DNA of 64,000 nucleotides, taken from Bacteroidota bacterium (GTDB taxonomy: Bacteria > Bacteroidota > Bacteroidia > Chitinophagales > Chitinophagaceae). A model generated the notes under the pieces. It was not told the origin of the DNA and ran no database searches. It saw only the letters and a program-made list of their open reading frames with translations. The stretch covers positions 15,911 to 79,910 of the forward strand of contig JAEWBT010000058.1 of NCBI GenBank assembly GCA_023391015.1, written 5' to 3'. Below, in pieces: positions 56,647 to 63,898 of this stretch (its first letter is position 1; each line of letters starts with the position of its first letter). A program made the translations under genes and the position numbers.

Positions 56647-58383
56647 CTATTCCCGCCCTGTTTTCTGGTATAAAACGTACTGTTCGTTTCTAAAAACCTC
56701 GGTTGCGGGGATGTTTTGAAAAGCAGCAGGAAGTGCTTCCAACCGGTGGTCCCAGATGAAATAATTGTAGCTGGTGTCGTCCACGCAATGACTGGCTGCA
56801 ATGTCTTTTTGTCGTAACAAAAAATGCGGGAAAAAGCTTTCATCAGAATACCACACCCGTGCCTCTGTTGGAATTTTCTCCACCAACTGCGCTGGCCCCG
56901 CATAGCTTTTATCCAACAAATTATAGTAGAGGTCGTTCAGGTGATCCTGCATAAACCGTATGTAGTGAATGCCGGTTGCCAGCAGCAGGAGCGCCGTCAG
57001 CAAATTTGGTAGGGTTTTCAACCGCCGAAACCGCCCCAAAATGCCTTGCACAGCAGAGTAAAAAGCAACGAGAAACACACCGGCAAAAAGGCTGCAATGG
57101 GCCACCATATTGCGCATAAAAGGCCAGCGGCGGGTAATGCCCAGCTGCATCCCGCAAAACACGGCCCAGAAAATGGCAAACTGCAGAATCGCCCGTTTCC
57201 CTTCCGGCGAGCGACAAAACGGCCAGGCCAGCAGCGGCAATAAAAAAGCAACCGGATACACCACCGAGGTGCCGTCTATATCGGAGGCAAAGCTGTAGCG
57301 AATGGTGCTTTCCAGCGCCGTCCGGAAAATGCTGAAAAACCCCGATAGCGAATCTGCGGCGGGCGTTACATAAGGATTTTGGGTGTAAGCGGCCAGCCCA
57401 CTGGTGGCAATGCCGGGGAGATAGAATAAAAAAACAGCTGCTCCAAGAACTACCTGCGCAATCAGAAACCGGCCCCAAAGGTTGCCTTCTTTCCGGAAAA
57501 GCGGCAGGTACGTAAGCGCATACGCTCCAATTCCCACTTGCCAATACAGGTAAGCCGGCACCACCGCAAAGCCCAGAAAGCTAACCACCCCGTAAATCCA
57601 CAGGAAAATAAGGTGCTTTTTCCGGAAATAGGCATCTACACTCACAATTGCCGACCAGCAGCAAAACAGATAAATAGAGTAGCCCCGCGCCTGAAACGAG
57701 AACGCCCAGACGGGATAGAAAAGCAGCAACACTGCCGTAAATCCAAACGCCCAGCCAACCGGCAACTTGCGGCTGCGCATCCAGATGTAAAACACGGTTG
57801 CCGTGCCCAGATGGGCAAGACCGGAAAGCAATCGCCCCGTAAACACTTTGTCGCCGCCATTGCCCGGCAGCAGACTGTTCAGGATATTGAAAAGCGGATG
57901 GTTGTTGGGCAGCATGTAATAGCGCAGCGCCAGCCCCGGCCCTTCCGCCGCCACGTTGATTGCCGAGAAAACTTCATCATAAGCGGGCAGGGCCCTCGCC
58001 ATTCCCCAAAGCCAGCTGCCCAAAGCGACCATCCACAACAAGGCAACCGCCCCAAACGCTTTCCGGGAAATAAGGGTTTGATACCGCAGTACGGGCTTTT
58101 TCCAAAACCCATACGCCAGGGCTGCAATGCCCGCAACGCTTAGTAGAATCCCGGCTACACACCAACCATTTCCGGCTGCTTTCACGGCGGGCGAAAAGTA
58201 TTGCTCGGCAAAGCCTTTACTCCGGTAAAAACAACCGTAGGATTTCCGGAAATCTGCCAGCAAACGCGCATGACTGCTGCTCAGATAATAAACGCAAAAC
58301 CAAAGTATCCCGCCGAGCGGCAGCAGTAGCATAAAAAGCCAGGAGCGCGCAAGGGATATTGAAATCCGGAAAGGGCTTTGCAT
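56647..58383 (-). CDS. multi-pass membrane protein, GT-C/PMT-like glycosyltransferase fold
   Basis: A 578-residue integral membrane protein with roughly ten to twelve hydrophobic segments. The first long loop contains LPAYDEVFSAINVA, an acidic D-E pair placed like the catalytic acid of GT-C (ArnT/PMT, GT39) enzymes, followed by NNHPLFNILNSLLPG. The C-terminal soluble part (ARVWYSDESFFPHFLLRQKDIAA, VLYQKTGRE) resembles the periplasmic end of GT39-like Bacteroidota proteins. A lipid-linked sugar transferase is the best guess, but acceptor and donor are unknown. The gene stands alone, 44 bp from the APP1-like gene upstream on the same strand. Confidence 0.7.
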   Translation of the reverse strand: MQSPFRISISLARSWLFMLLLPLGGILWFCVYYLSSSHARLLADFRKSYGCFYRSKGFAEQYFSPAVKAAGNGWCVAGILLSVAGIAALAYGFWKKPVLRYQTLISRKAFGAVALLWMVALGSWLWGMARALPAYDEVFSAINVAAEGPGLALRYYMLPNNHPLFNILNSLLPGNGGDKVFTGRLLSGLAHLGTATVFYIWMRSRKLPVGWAFGFTAVLLLFYPVWAFSFQARGYSIYLFCCWSAIVSVDAYFRKKHLIFLWIYGVVSFLGFAVVPAYLYWQVGIGAYALTYLPLFRKEGNLWGRFLIAQVVLGAAVFLFYLPGIATSGLAAYTQNPYVTPAADSLSGFFSIFRTALESTIRYSFASDIDGTSVVYPVAFLLPLLAWPFCRSPEGKRAILQFAIFWAVFCGMQLGITRRWPFMRNMVAHCSLFAGVFLVAFYSAVQGILGRFRRLKTLPNLLTALLLLATGIHYIRFMQDHLNDLYYNLLDKSYAGPAQLVEKIPTEARVWYSDESFFPHFLLRQKDIAASHCVDDTSYNYFIWDHRLEALPAAFQNIPATEVFRNEQYVLYQKTGRE

Positions 58384-58426
58384 AAGGGCAAGTTAATCCG
58401 GATCCCTGCTTGCTACGAAAAGATCG

Positions 58427-59434
58427 CTACGCCAGTCCGATTTTCCGGGAATGTTCCAGCGCCTCGTTGCTATGCCGGAAGTAACAAACCGGCACGCCGG
58501 CCAGGCGGATTTCGTCCAGAACCGCCTGGATCGCAGCAACTTCCGACTTCCGCCGCCGCCGCAAATACACCGCATTGATCTGGGTTCCGAACCGCTCCAC
58601 AATCTTCCGGTAGATTTCCGGGTCGTGTTGCGTATCGTCTCCCAACAGCACAAAGCGCGTTGCCGGATATTCTTCCAGAATCCGGGCAATACGATCCAGC
58701 TTGGTGGAGTGGTTGTTGCTGCCGGTTTTGACGAAGTCGCTGAGCTGCTTGAGGCTGCTCAAGAGGAATATCCCTTCCGGTAGGCCATGATACCGGCAAA
58801 AGTCGCGGATGTAGTCATAGAGGTTCCACTCCGAAGAGGAAACATAAAAGAACGGATGGGGCGCTTCTTCGGTGGTGTTGTGCAGGGCCAGCGCCTGATA
58901 ATGCGCCACAACTCCCTCGAAGGGCTTGCGGGTATGGGGCGTTTTGGTCAGCAGGGTGCGCAACCGCCGGAAGATGTTGCGCGAATGCGACACCAGAAAC
59001 GTATCGTCGATATCGGAGATAAAGCCTTGCTTCTTGGAAACCGGGTGGAACACCTTGCCCTTCCCTTCCACACCCGCTGCCGTTCCGGAAAGACCTTTGG
59101 CCGAAACGTTGTGCCAGCCTGTGCGATGGGGCGTATCGCCCAGCAGGTCCACATGGAAAAAGCCCTCTGCGTTGGCGGTCGTGGTGAAAGTAACCCCGCC
59201 AAAACACACTTCCACCAGGGCCCCCGCCTGAGGCTTGAGGGCAAAAAGCCGTAACATGGCGCGGGCATTGGCCCACAGGCCGCTTTCGCCGGGTTCTACA
59301 GAGGATTCCCGCTCCGGAGCATCCTCCAGCACATGGCCGATCACAAAGCAGCGATCGTCATCTCCATAAGAATGATAAACCCGGATCTGGGGATTGGTAG
59401 GCGAAGAGCCAAAAAGACGGGACAGAAAACCCAT
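58427..59434 (-). CDS. APP1-like phosphatidate phosphatase domain protein (DUF2183)
   Basis: A 335-residue protein. The C-terminal two thirds form the App1p catalytic domain (HAD-like): the D-x-D-x-T nucleophile motif is SDIDDTFLVSHS, followed by PHPFFYVSSSEWNLYDYI, the KLDRIARIL lysine and a FVLLGDDTQHDPEIY acidic motif. The N-terminal part (VYHSYGDDDRCFVIGHVLE ... ANAEGFFHVDL) is a transthyretin-like beta domain usual for the bacterial members. Such enzymes are thought to dephosphorylate phosphatidic acid. The ATG at 59434 is chosen. It is divergent from a diacylglycerol-kinase-like gene (67 bp apart), the opposite reaction on the same lipids, which suggests shared control. Confidence 0.85.
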   Translation of the reverse strand: MGFLSRLFGSSPTNPQIRVYHSYGDDDRCFVIGHVLEDAPERESSVEPGESGLWANARAMLRLFALKPQAGALVEVCFGGVTFTTTANAEGFFHVDLLGDTPHRTGWHNVSAKGLSGTAAGVEGKGKVFHPVSKKQGFISDIDDTFLVSHSRNIFRRLRTLLTKTPHTRKPFEGVVAHYQALALHNTTEEAPHPFFYVSSSEWNLYDYIRDFCRYHGLPEGIFLLSSLKQLSDFVKTGSNNHSTKLDRIARILEEYPATRFVLLGDDTQHDPEIYRKIVERFGTQINAVYLRRRRKSEVAAIQAVLDEIRLAGVPVCYFRHSNEALEHSRKIGLA

Positions 59435-59501
59435 ACTGGCGCGGTTCTTAATAGGAGTTTTAGGAGAAAAGCAGCGTACAGCAAACGGTGCGGAAACAAA
59501 T

Positions 59502-60392
59502 ATGCCAATAAACTCCGGATCCCGGTTTCTGTTCGTCATCAACCCCCGCGCCGGCGGCAAGGATAAGGGCGTTTGGGAAGCCGCTATCCAAAAAAACTTT
59601 GCCGAACTGCCGCATTCCTATACGTTTTGGCAAACAACCGGCACCGATGACAAAAGAAAGCTCTCCGCCGAAATTAAAATCCGCAAGCCCCAACGACTGA
59701 TCGCCGTGGGGGGCGATGGTACCCTCCGGCTGGTGGCCGAGCTGGCTGCCCGTTTTAATCTGGTAGCCGGCATGTTGCCCGCCGGATCGGCCAATGGCAT
59801 GGCCTCGGAGCTGTCGCTTCCCACGGCTCCCGAGGAAGCCCTGCAAGTGATTCTGGCGGATTATACCGTGCAGATGGATGCCATTCAGGTCAATAACCAC
59901 TATTCCATCCACCTCAGCGATGCGGGCCTCAATGCCCAACTGATTGCCCATTTTGAGGAAACCGCCGGTCGGGGTCTCTGGAACTACGGAAGACTCATCC
60001 TAAAGACCCTGCGCCAGAGGCAAAGCTTTGTGGCCAAGCTGTTTATCGATGGGAAATACATCCGCCGCCGTGCGGCTATGATTTTAATCGCCAACGGTCG
60101 CAGCTATGGAACGGGGGTATTGGTGAACGAAACCGGCAGCCTGCACGATGGAAGCTTCGAGGTGCTGGTGTTCCGCAACATTCATTTCTGGGGTGTCGTG
60201 CGGTCTTTCCTGAAAGGCAAGCCGGTATTCCAGCCCAAACACGAGGTTTATACCACCACTCAACTGCAAATCAAGCTGCGGCGACCCGTACCGTTCCAGG
60301 TGGATGGGGAGTTTATGGGCCGGGTCCGTGCCATCGAGGCGCAGATCCTGCCCCGAAACGTCCGGATGTTGGTTTCTGAGCCGCTTCCTTAA
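59502..60392 (+). CDS. diacylglycerol/sphingosine kinase-like lipid kinase (YegS/DagK)
   Basis: A 296-residue DAGK-catalytic-domain protein. FLFVINPRAGGKDKG (about residues 8-22) is the N-terminal signature. GGDGTLRLVAELAARF is the nucleotide-binding GGDGT motif, and MLPAGSANGMASEL and DAGLNAQLIAHFEE are typical. It would phosphorylate diacylglycerol or a related lipid. The start at 59502 (MPINSGSRFLFVI) fits the family; an in-frame start at 59394 overlaps the divergent gene. Divergent pairing with the phosphatidate phosphatase-like gene suggests a lipid phosphorylation cycle. Confidence 0.9.
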   Translation: MPINSGSRFLFVINPRAGGKDKGVWEAAIQKNFAELPHSYTFWQTTGTDDKRKLSAEIKIRKPQRLIAVGGDGTLRLVAELAARFNLVAGMLPAGSANGMASELSLPTAPEEALQVILADYTVQMDAIQVNNHYSIHLSDAGLNAQLIAHFEETAGRGLWNYGRLILKTLRQRQSFVAKLFIDGKYIRRRAAMILIANGRSYGTGVLVNETGSLHDGSFEVLVFRNIHFWGVVRSFLKGKPVFQPKHEVYTTTQLQIKLRRPVPFQVDGEFMGRVRAIEAQILPRNVRMLVSEPLP

Positions 60393-60428
60393 TTTGCACC
60401 CTTTCTTTTTCTGACTAAAACCTGACAA

Positions 60429-60656
60429 ATGGCAACCAAGATTACCGTCAACAACAATGGCTCGCTGAAAGTAGATGGCGAGGATTTCATTCTGGTCGAT
60501 AAGGATGGCAACGAATACGGCCTCGGTGGCCGGACGGTCATCAGCATTTGCCGCTGCGGCCTCTCGAAAAATAAACCGTTCTGCGATGGCTCCCACAAGG
60601 GCCACTTCGAACACCAGGCAATCGCCTTCGACCTGCCGCCGAAGAAAGAAGCCTAA
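60429..60656 (+). CDS. CDGSH iron-sulfur domain protein
   Basis: A 75-residue protein with one CDGSH motif: ICRCGLSKNKPFCDGSHKGHF, that is C-x-C-x2-S-x3-P-x-C-D-G-S-H, the three-Cys/one-His ligand set of mitoNEET-type 2Fe-2S clusters. The N-terminal part (ITVNNNGSLKVDGEDFILVDKDG) is the beta-rich lead-in common in bacterial versions. Electron transfer or cluster transfer is assumed. It starts 36 bp after the lipid kinase and may be co-transcribed. Confidence 0.93.
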   Translation: MATKITVNNNGSLKVDGEDFILVDKDGNEYGLGGRTVISICRCGLSKNKPFCDGSHKGHFEHQAIAFDLPPKKEA

Positions 60657-60668
60657 CTGGCTGAGCGC

Positions 60669-60885
60669 ATTGGACATCCCGCCGAAGGCGGGAAATTAAA
60701 GTATTGGACACCTGCGGTATTGGACGCCTTCGGCATTACTTTCCAGAAAGTCTGTAAGGCTTAAAAATTTGAATGGTGCCGTTTTGAAACCAAACCAGCC
60801 GGTTCTTCAATGCCCAAAGGGCATCCAATGCTGCAAAGCAGCATCCAATTGCCGCAGGCAATCCAATTCGCGCAGCGAGTCCAAT
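60669..60885. repeat. triloop mini-hairpin array with TCCAA linkers (largest)
   Basis: Clean unit series: TGCCC-AAA-GGGCA (60811), TGCTGC-AAA-GCAGCA (60829), TTGCC-GCA-GGCAA (60849) and TCGC-GCA-GCGA (60868), each separated by exactly TCCAA(T). On the left are three ATTGGA (linker complement) units and CCCGCC-GAA-GGCGGG (60678-60692). Confidence 0.88.
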
Positions 60886-60887
60886 CT

Positions 60888-60937
60888 AACAGGTTCGGTT
60901 CCTTAGCGTTTCCAAACGCTAAAGAACTGAACCTGTT
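60888..60937. repeat. 50-bp hairpin overlapping the end of the YiiX-like gene
   Basis: AACAGGTTC-G-GTTC-C-TTAGCGTTT, a two-base CC turn, and its near-complement (three mismatches). It supplies the stop codon (60903-60905) and the last about 11 codons of the minus-strand gene and may serve as its terminator. Confidence 0.75.
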
Positions 60938-61556
60938 CCGAATTGGCAATGGCGCAGGGATTAATGCCCAAAACGCCTTCGGGAATGGGCTGACCCAGGG
61001 CCTGATAATACTTTTTCCACGCCGGATGCGTATCGCCCCCGCTTTGGAACGTCATGGGTTTTAGGGAAAACAATCTTTCGCCGTTGGGGGCAAAGGCTTC
61101 CCACACCAGCTCCGAGCAGTATAGGGCGCTGTCTCCGGGCAGAAAAGGGTCGTCATACGGGCGGCCCAGGTAGCGAAGGCTTTCGAGGGCCGCTTTTTTC
61201 CGGGATTTTCCGGAAATTTTCGCACGGCCTACATACAGCTTCCGGGCGGTGTCGCGTGCCGTGAAGGCTGGAAGGGGTGTTTTTTGCACCTGTTTCCCGA
61301 TGGCTTCCACCACGAATAGTTTTCCGGAATCCTCTACCACAATGCCGCAATGATTAAACCGGCGGTCGTTCTGGCAGGGTGTGGTGGCGATAATGGCGTC
61401 GCACATGTCGCCACAGGGCAGATTTTGGAAAAGAATATCCCCGACCTCCAGCTTTTGCGCCGAAACCACTTGCGGAAGCAATAGGAAAAAACCGGCTGCC
61501 ATGCAGGATAGCAACCGGTTCCGGAAAGAAGGGATAGAGAATGTTTTAGGATTCAA
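60903..61556 (-). CDS. YiiX-like permuted NlpC/P60 hydrolase, exported
   Basis: A 217-residue protein with a signal peptide (LLSCMAAGFFLLLPQVVSAQ). The papain-like permuted NlpC/P60 (YiiX/YebB, DUF830) pattern is visible. LEVGDILFQ starts the fold, FNHCGIVVED carries the catalytic His, and YLGRPYDDPFLPGDSALYCSELVWEAF carries the Cys. Members act as amidases or peptidases on cell wall or lipid substrates. The final residues (EQVQFFSVWKR) are encoded by a hairpin repeat, and the family's usual end (GVLGINPCAIANS) precedes them, so the C-terminus was probably altered by repeat insertion. Confidence 0.82.
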   Translation of the reverse strand: MNPKTFSIPSFRNRLLSCMAAGFFLLLPQVVSAQKLEVGDILFQNLPCGDMCDAIIATTPCQNDRRFNHCGIVVEDSGKLFVVEAIGKQVQKTPLPAFTARDTARKLYVGRAKISGKSRKKAALESLRYLGRPYDDPFLPGDSALYCSELVWEAFAPNGERLFSLKPMTFQSGGDTHPAWKKYYQALGQPIPEGVLGINPCAIANSEQVQFFSVWKR

Positions 61557-61626
61557 TAGAAAAACCGTTTTTCTGAGCCTGAAGTATCAGCGAGAAATGA
61601 GTTAATAGTATGGCTTTCTACATTTT

Positions 61627-61717
61627 GCGGGTCATTGCGAGGAGGAACGACGAAGCAACCTGCACATCATACAGGGTATTTTGTGCAGGGCCCTTCGCTT
61701 CGCTCGCAATGACCCAC
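61627..61717. repeat. second copy of the GCGGGTCATTGCGAGG interspersed repeat
   Basis: GCGGGTCATTGCGAG at 61627 pairs with CTCGCAATGACCCAC ending at 61717. A truncated third arm (GCGCAATGACCTGCACA) follows at about 61722. The same CTACATTTT flank precedes both copies. Confidence 0.88.
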
Positions 61718-61788
61718 AAGATGCGCAATGACCTGCACAATGTAAAACTGTTATCACCGGCTCATTTCCTGTTCGTATTCACTCCTTC

Positions 61789-62124
61789 CTATTGCCCCAT
61801 CTGGCTGCTGGCCTTTTGCACAAATTCATCCAGGCAGGGCTTGGTCAGGCTCTCGGCTTTGGCCGCCAAAGCCGGGTCATTCGGGTCTTTATCCAGCAGG
61901 TCTTGCTCGCTGGTGCTCATGCCGCCCGTTAGCTTCTCGTAGGAACAAGAGCAGTAGTCTTCCACAAGCTTTTTGTCCATCGTGTTGCCAAAGCTTTCCA
62001 GCGCCGAGGTAACGCATTCATCCGTAAAGTTCTTTTTCCGTTCCGCATCGCTGGGGCCAGAAGAACAACCGACGAACAGCAGGGTCGCCGCCGAAAAGGA
62101 AAGAAGAGAAAAGAGATTTTTCAT
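61789..62124 (-). CDS. small cysteine-containing lipoprotein
   Basis: A 111-residue protein with a lipoprotein signal (MKNLFSLLSFSAATLLFVGCSSG, lipobox FVGC). The mature part is helical and has four cysteines (DECVTSAL, VEDYCSCSYEKL, LTKPCLDEF), probably forming disulfides. No named family recognised; it resembles other small periplasmic four-Cys helical proteins. The ATG at 62124 is chosen over 62175 because the signal begins there. It lies 116 bp downstream of the ALDH gene. Confidence 0.75.
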   Translation of the reverse strand: MKNLFSLLSFSAATLLFVGCSSGPSDAERKKNFTDECVTSALESFGNTMDKKLVEDYCSCSYEKLTGGMSTSEQDLLDKDPNDPALAAKAESLTKPCLDEFVQKASSQMGQ

Positions 62125-62239
62125 AGAAAAGAATTGTTTTGAAAAGAAACGCGGAGGAAACGGATGGGAACCCACTGGAACAGATAGCGAATCCGTATGG
62201 AATCCCTCAAAATCCGTCTCGTCCGCATTCCAAAATCAC

Positions 62240-63778
62240 CTAAACCGTAAACTTAATGCCCTGGGCCAAGGGCAGGTTCGCGCTCCAGTTGATAGTATTC
62301 GTCTGGCGGCGCATGTAGGCCTTCCAGCTATCGGAGCCGCTCTCGCGGCCACCGCCGGTTTCTTTTTCCCCACCAAAGGCACCACCGATCTCGGCACCGC
62401 TCGTGCCGATATTGACGTTGGCAATGCCGCAGTCAGATCCCTTATAGGACAGGAAGGTTTCGGCCTCGCGCATGTTGAGGGTGAAGATGGAAGAGGAAAG
62501 ACCCTGCGGAACAGCGTTTTGCATAGCAATCGCATCCTCCAGGTTCCGGTATTTCATCAGGTAGAGGATGGGAGCAAACGTCTCGGTGCGCACGATTTCC
62601 ATATCGTTGCGGGCTTCCCATACCGCTGGTTTCACGTAGCAACCGCTTTCATACCCTTCGCCTTCCAGCACGCCCCCGGCCACAACCTCTTTGCCGCCTT
62701 CGGCTTTCACCTTGTCCAATGCATTCAAATACATGGATACAGCATCTTTGTCAATCAGTGGGCCCACATGGTTCTTGCTGTCCAGCGGGTTGCCGATGGA
62801 AAGCTGCTTGTAGGCCGTAGCGAGTTTTTCTTTAAACGCATCATACACCGCTTCGTGGATGATGAGACGGCGGGTGGTGGTGCAGCGTTGGCCGGCGGTT
62901 CCCACCGCACCAAAAAGGCTTCCCAGCAAAGCCATGTCCAGGTCGGCCTGTTCAGAGATGATAATGGCATTGTTGCCGCCCAGTTCCAGCAAAGATTTGC
63001 CAAAACGGCTGGCAACCGCAATGCCAACGGCCTTGCCCATGCGGGAAGAACCCGTGGCCGACACCAGCGGCATGCGCTCGTCGTGGCTCATCCATTCGCC
63101 CACCTCGCGGCCTCCCTGCGTCAGGCCGTTAATTCCTTCGGGAACGCCATTGGCTTCCAGCACTTTCGCCACAATGTTCTGGCAGGCATTGGCCGTGAGC
63201 GGGGTTTTTTCCGATGGTTTCCACACGCAGGTATTGCCGCACACCCAGGCTATAAAGGCGTTCCAGCTCCACACCGCCACGGGAAAGTTGAAGGCAGAGA
63301 TAATCCCTACCACACCCAGCGGGTGCCACTGCTCATACATGCGGTGGTCGGGGCGTTCCGATGTCATAGTGAGGCCGTAGAGCTGGCGGGAAAGGCCCAC
63401 CGCAAAGTCGGCGATGTCGATCATCTCCTGCACCTCGCCGAGGCCCTCCTGAAGCGATTTGCCCATCTCGTAGGAAACGAGCGCACCCAGTGCATCTTTC
63501 TGCTCGCGCAGGGCGTTGCCGATCTGGCGCACCACTTCGCCGCGCCGGGGCGCCGTCCATTGCCGCCATTCCAGGGCTGCTTCCTGTGCTTTCCGCACCA
63601 CAGCGTCATAATCTTCGCGGGTGGCCGTGGTAACAGTGCCAATCTTCTTGCCATCTACCGGCGAATAAGAGTCGATAGCAGCGCCGTTTCCGGAAAGATA
63701 TTGGGTGCCAGTGGCCACGCCTTCGGCGGTTTCGGTCAGGCCCAGGCTTTGAATCACCTCTTGGATATTAATAGTCAT
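62240..63778 (-). CDS. aldehyde dehydrogenase, ALDH7 (aminoadipate-semialdehyde) type
   Basis: A 512-residue NAD-dependent ALDH. The catalytic Glu is in LLELGGNNAII and the nucleophile Cys in GTAGQRCTTTRRL. PLGVVGIISAFNFPVAVW and VWKPSEKTPLTA are the NAD-binding segments, SATGSSRMGKAVG is typical of the ALDH7/AmaB group, and FGGEKETGGGRESGSDSWKAYMRRQ near the end is its signature. ALDH7 members oxidise alpha-aminoadipate semialdehyde in lysine breakdown or detoxify aldehydes. A good promoter lies at 63807-63836; the leader is short. Confidence 0.93.
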   Translation of the reverse strand: MTINIQEVIQSLGLTETAEGVATGTQYLSGNGAAIDSYSPVDGKKIGTVTTATREDYDAVVRKAQEAALEWRQWTAPRRGEVVRQIGNALREQKDALGALVSYEMGKSLQEGLGEVQEMIDIADFAVGLSRQLYGLTMTSERPDHRMYEQWHPLGVVGIISAFNFPVAVWSWNAFIAWVCGNTCVWKPSEKTPLTANACQNIVAKVLEANGVPEGINGLTQGGREVGEWMSHDERMPLVSATGSSRMGKAVGIAVASRFGKSLLELGGNNAIIISEQADLDMALLGSLFGAVGTAGQRCTTTRRLIIHEAVYDAFKEKLATAYKQLSIGNPLDSKNHVGPLIDKDAVSMYLNALDKVKAEGGKEVVAGGVLEGEGYESGCYVKPAVWEARNDMEIVRTETFAPILYLMKYRNLEDAIAMQNAVPQGLSSSIFTLNMREAETFLSYKGSDCGIANVNIGTSGAEIGGAFGGEKETGGGRESGSDSWKAYMRRQTNTINWSANLPLAQGIKFTV

Positions 63779-63806
63779 TGCGTAGAAAGGGGATTTTTGA
63801 GTGGGG

Positions 63807-63836
63807 CGAAAGTACGAACGCTGTAGAAACGCCCAA
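63807..63836 (-). promoter_or_regulatory. promoter of the ALDH gene
   Basis: Minus strand TTG (63836-63834), 19 bp, then TACTTTCG (63814-63807), one mismatch to TAnnTTTG. Confidence 0.6.
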
Positions 63837-63898
63837 CGGCCATGCGTTTTTTATAACAAAAGCGGCGGTTGGAAGAATTAATATGCCGGCTTGTACCC

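Noticed and set aside
60800..60890. Possible CRISPR-like array (short repeats with variable spacers)
   Set aside because: The repeat is only 5-6 bp, the variable parts are self-complementary hairpins of 11-15 bp, and there are no cas genes. It is a hairpin array, not CRISPR.
61973..63826. A 617-codon plus-strand open frame
   Set aside because: Antisense to the ALDH and lipoprotein genes, which are unmistakable; composition typical of a shadow frame.
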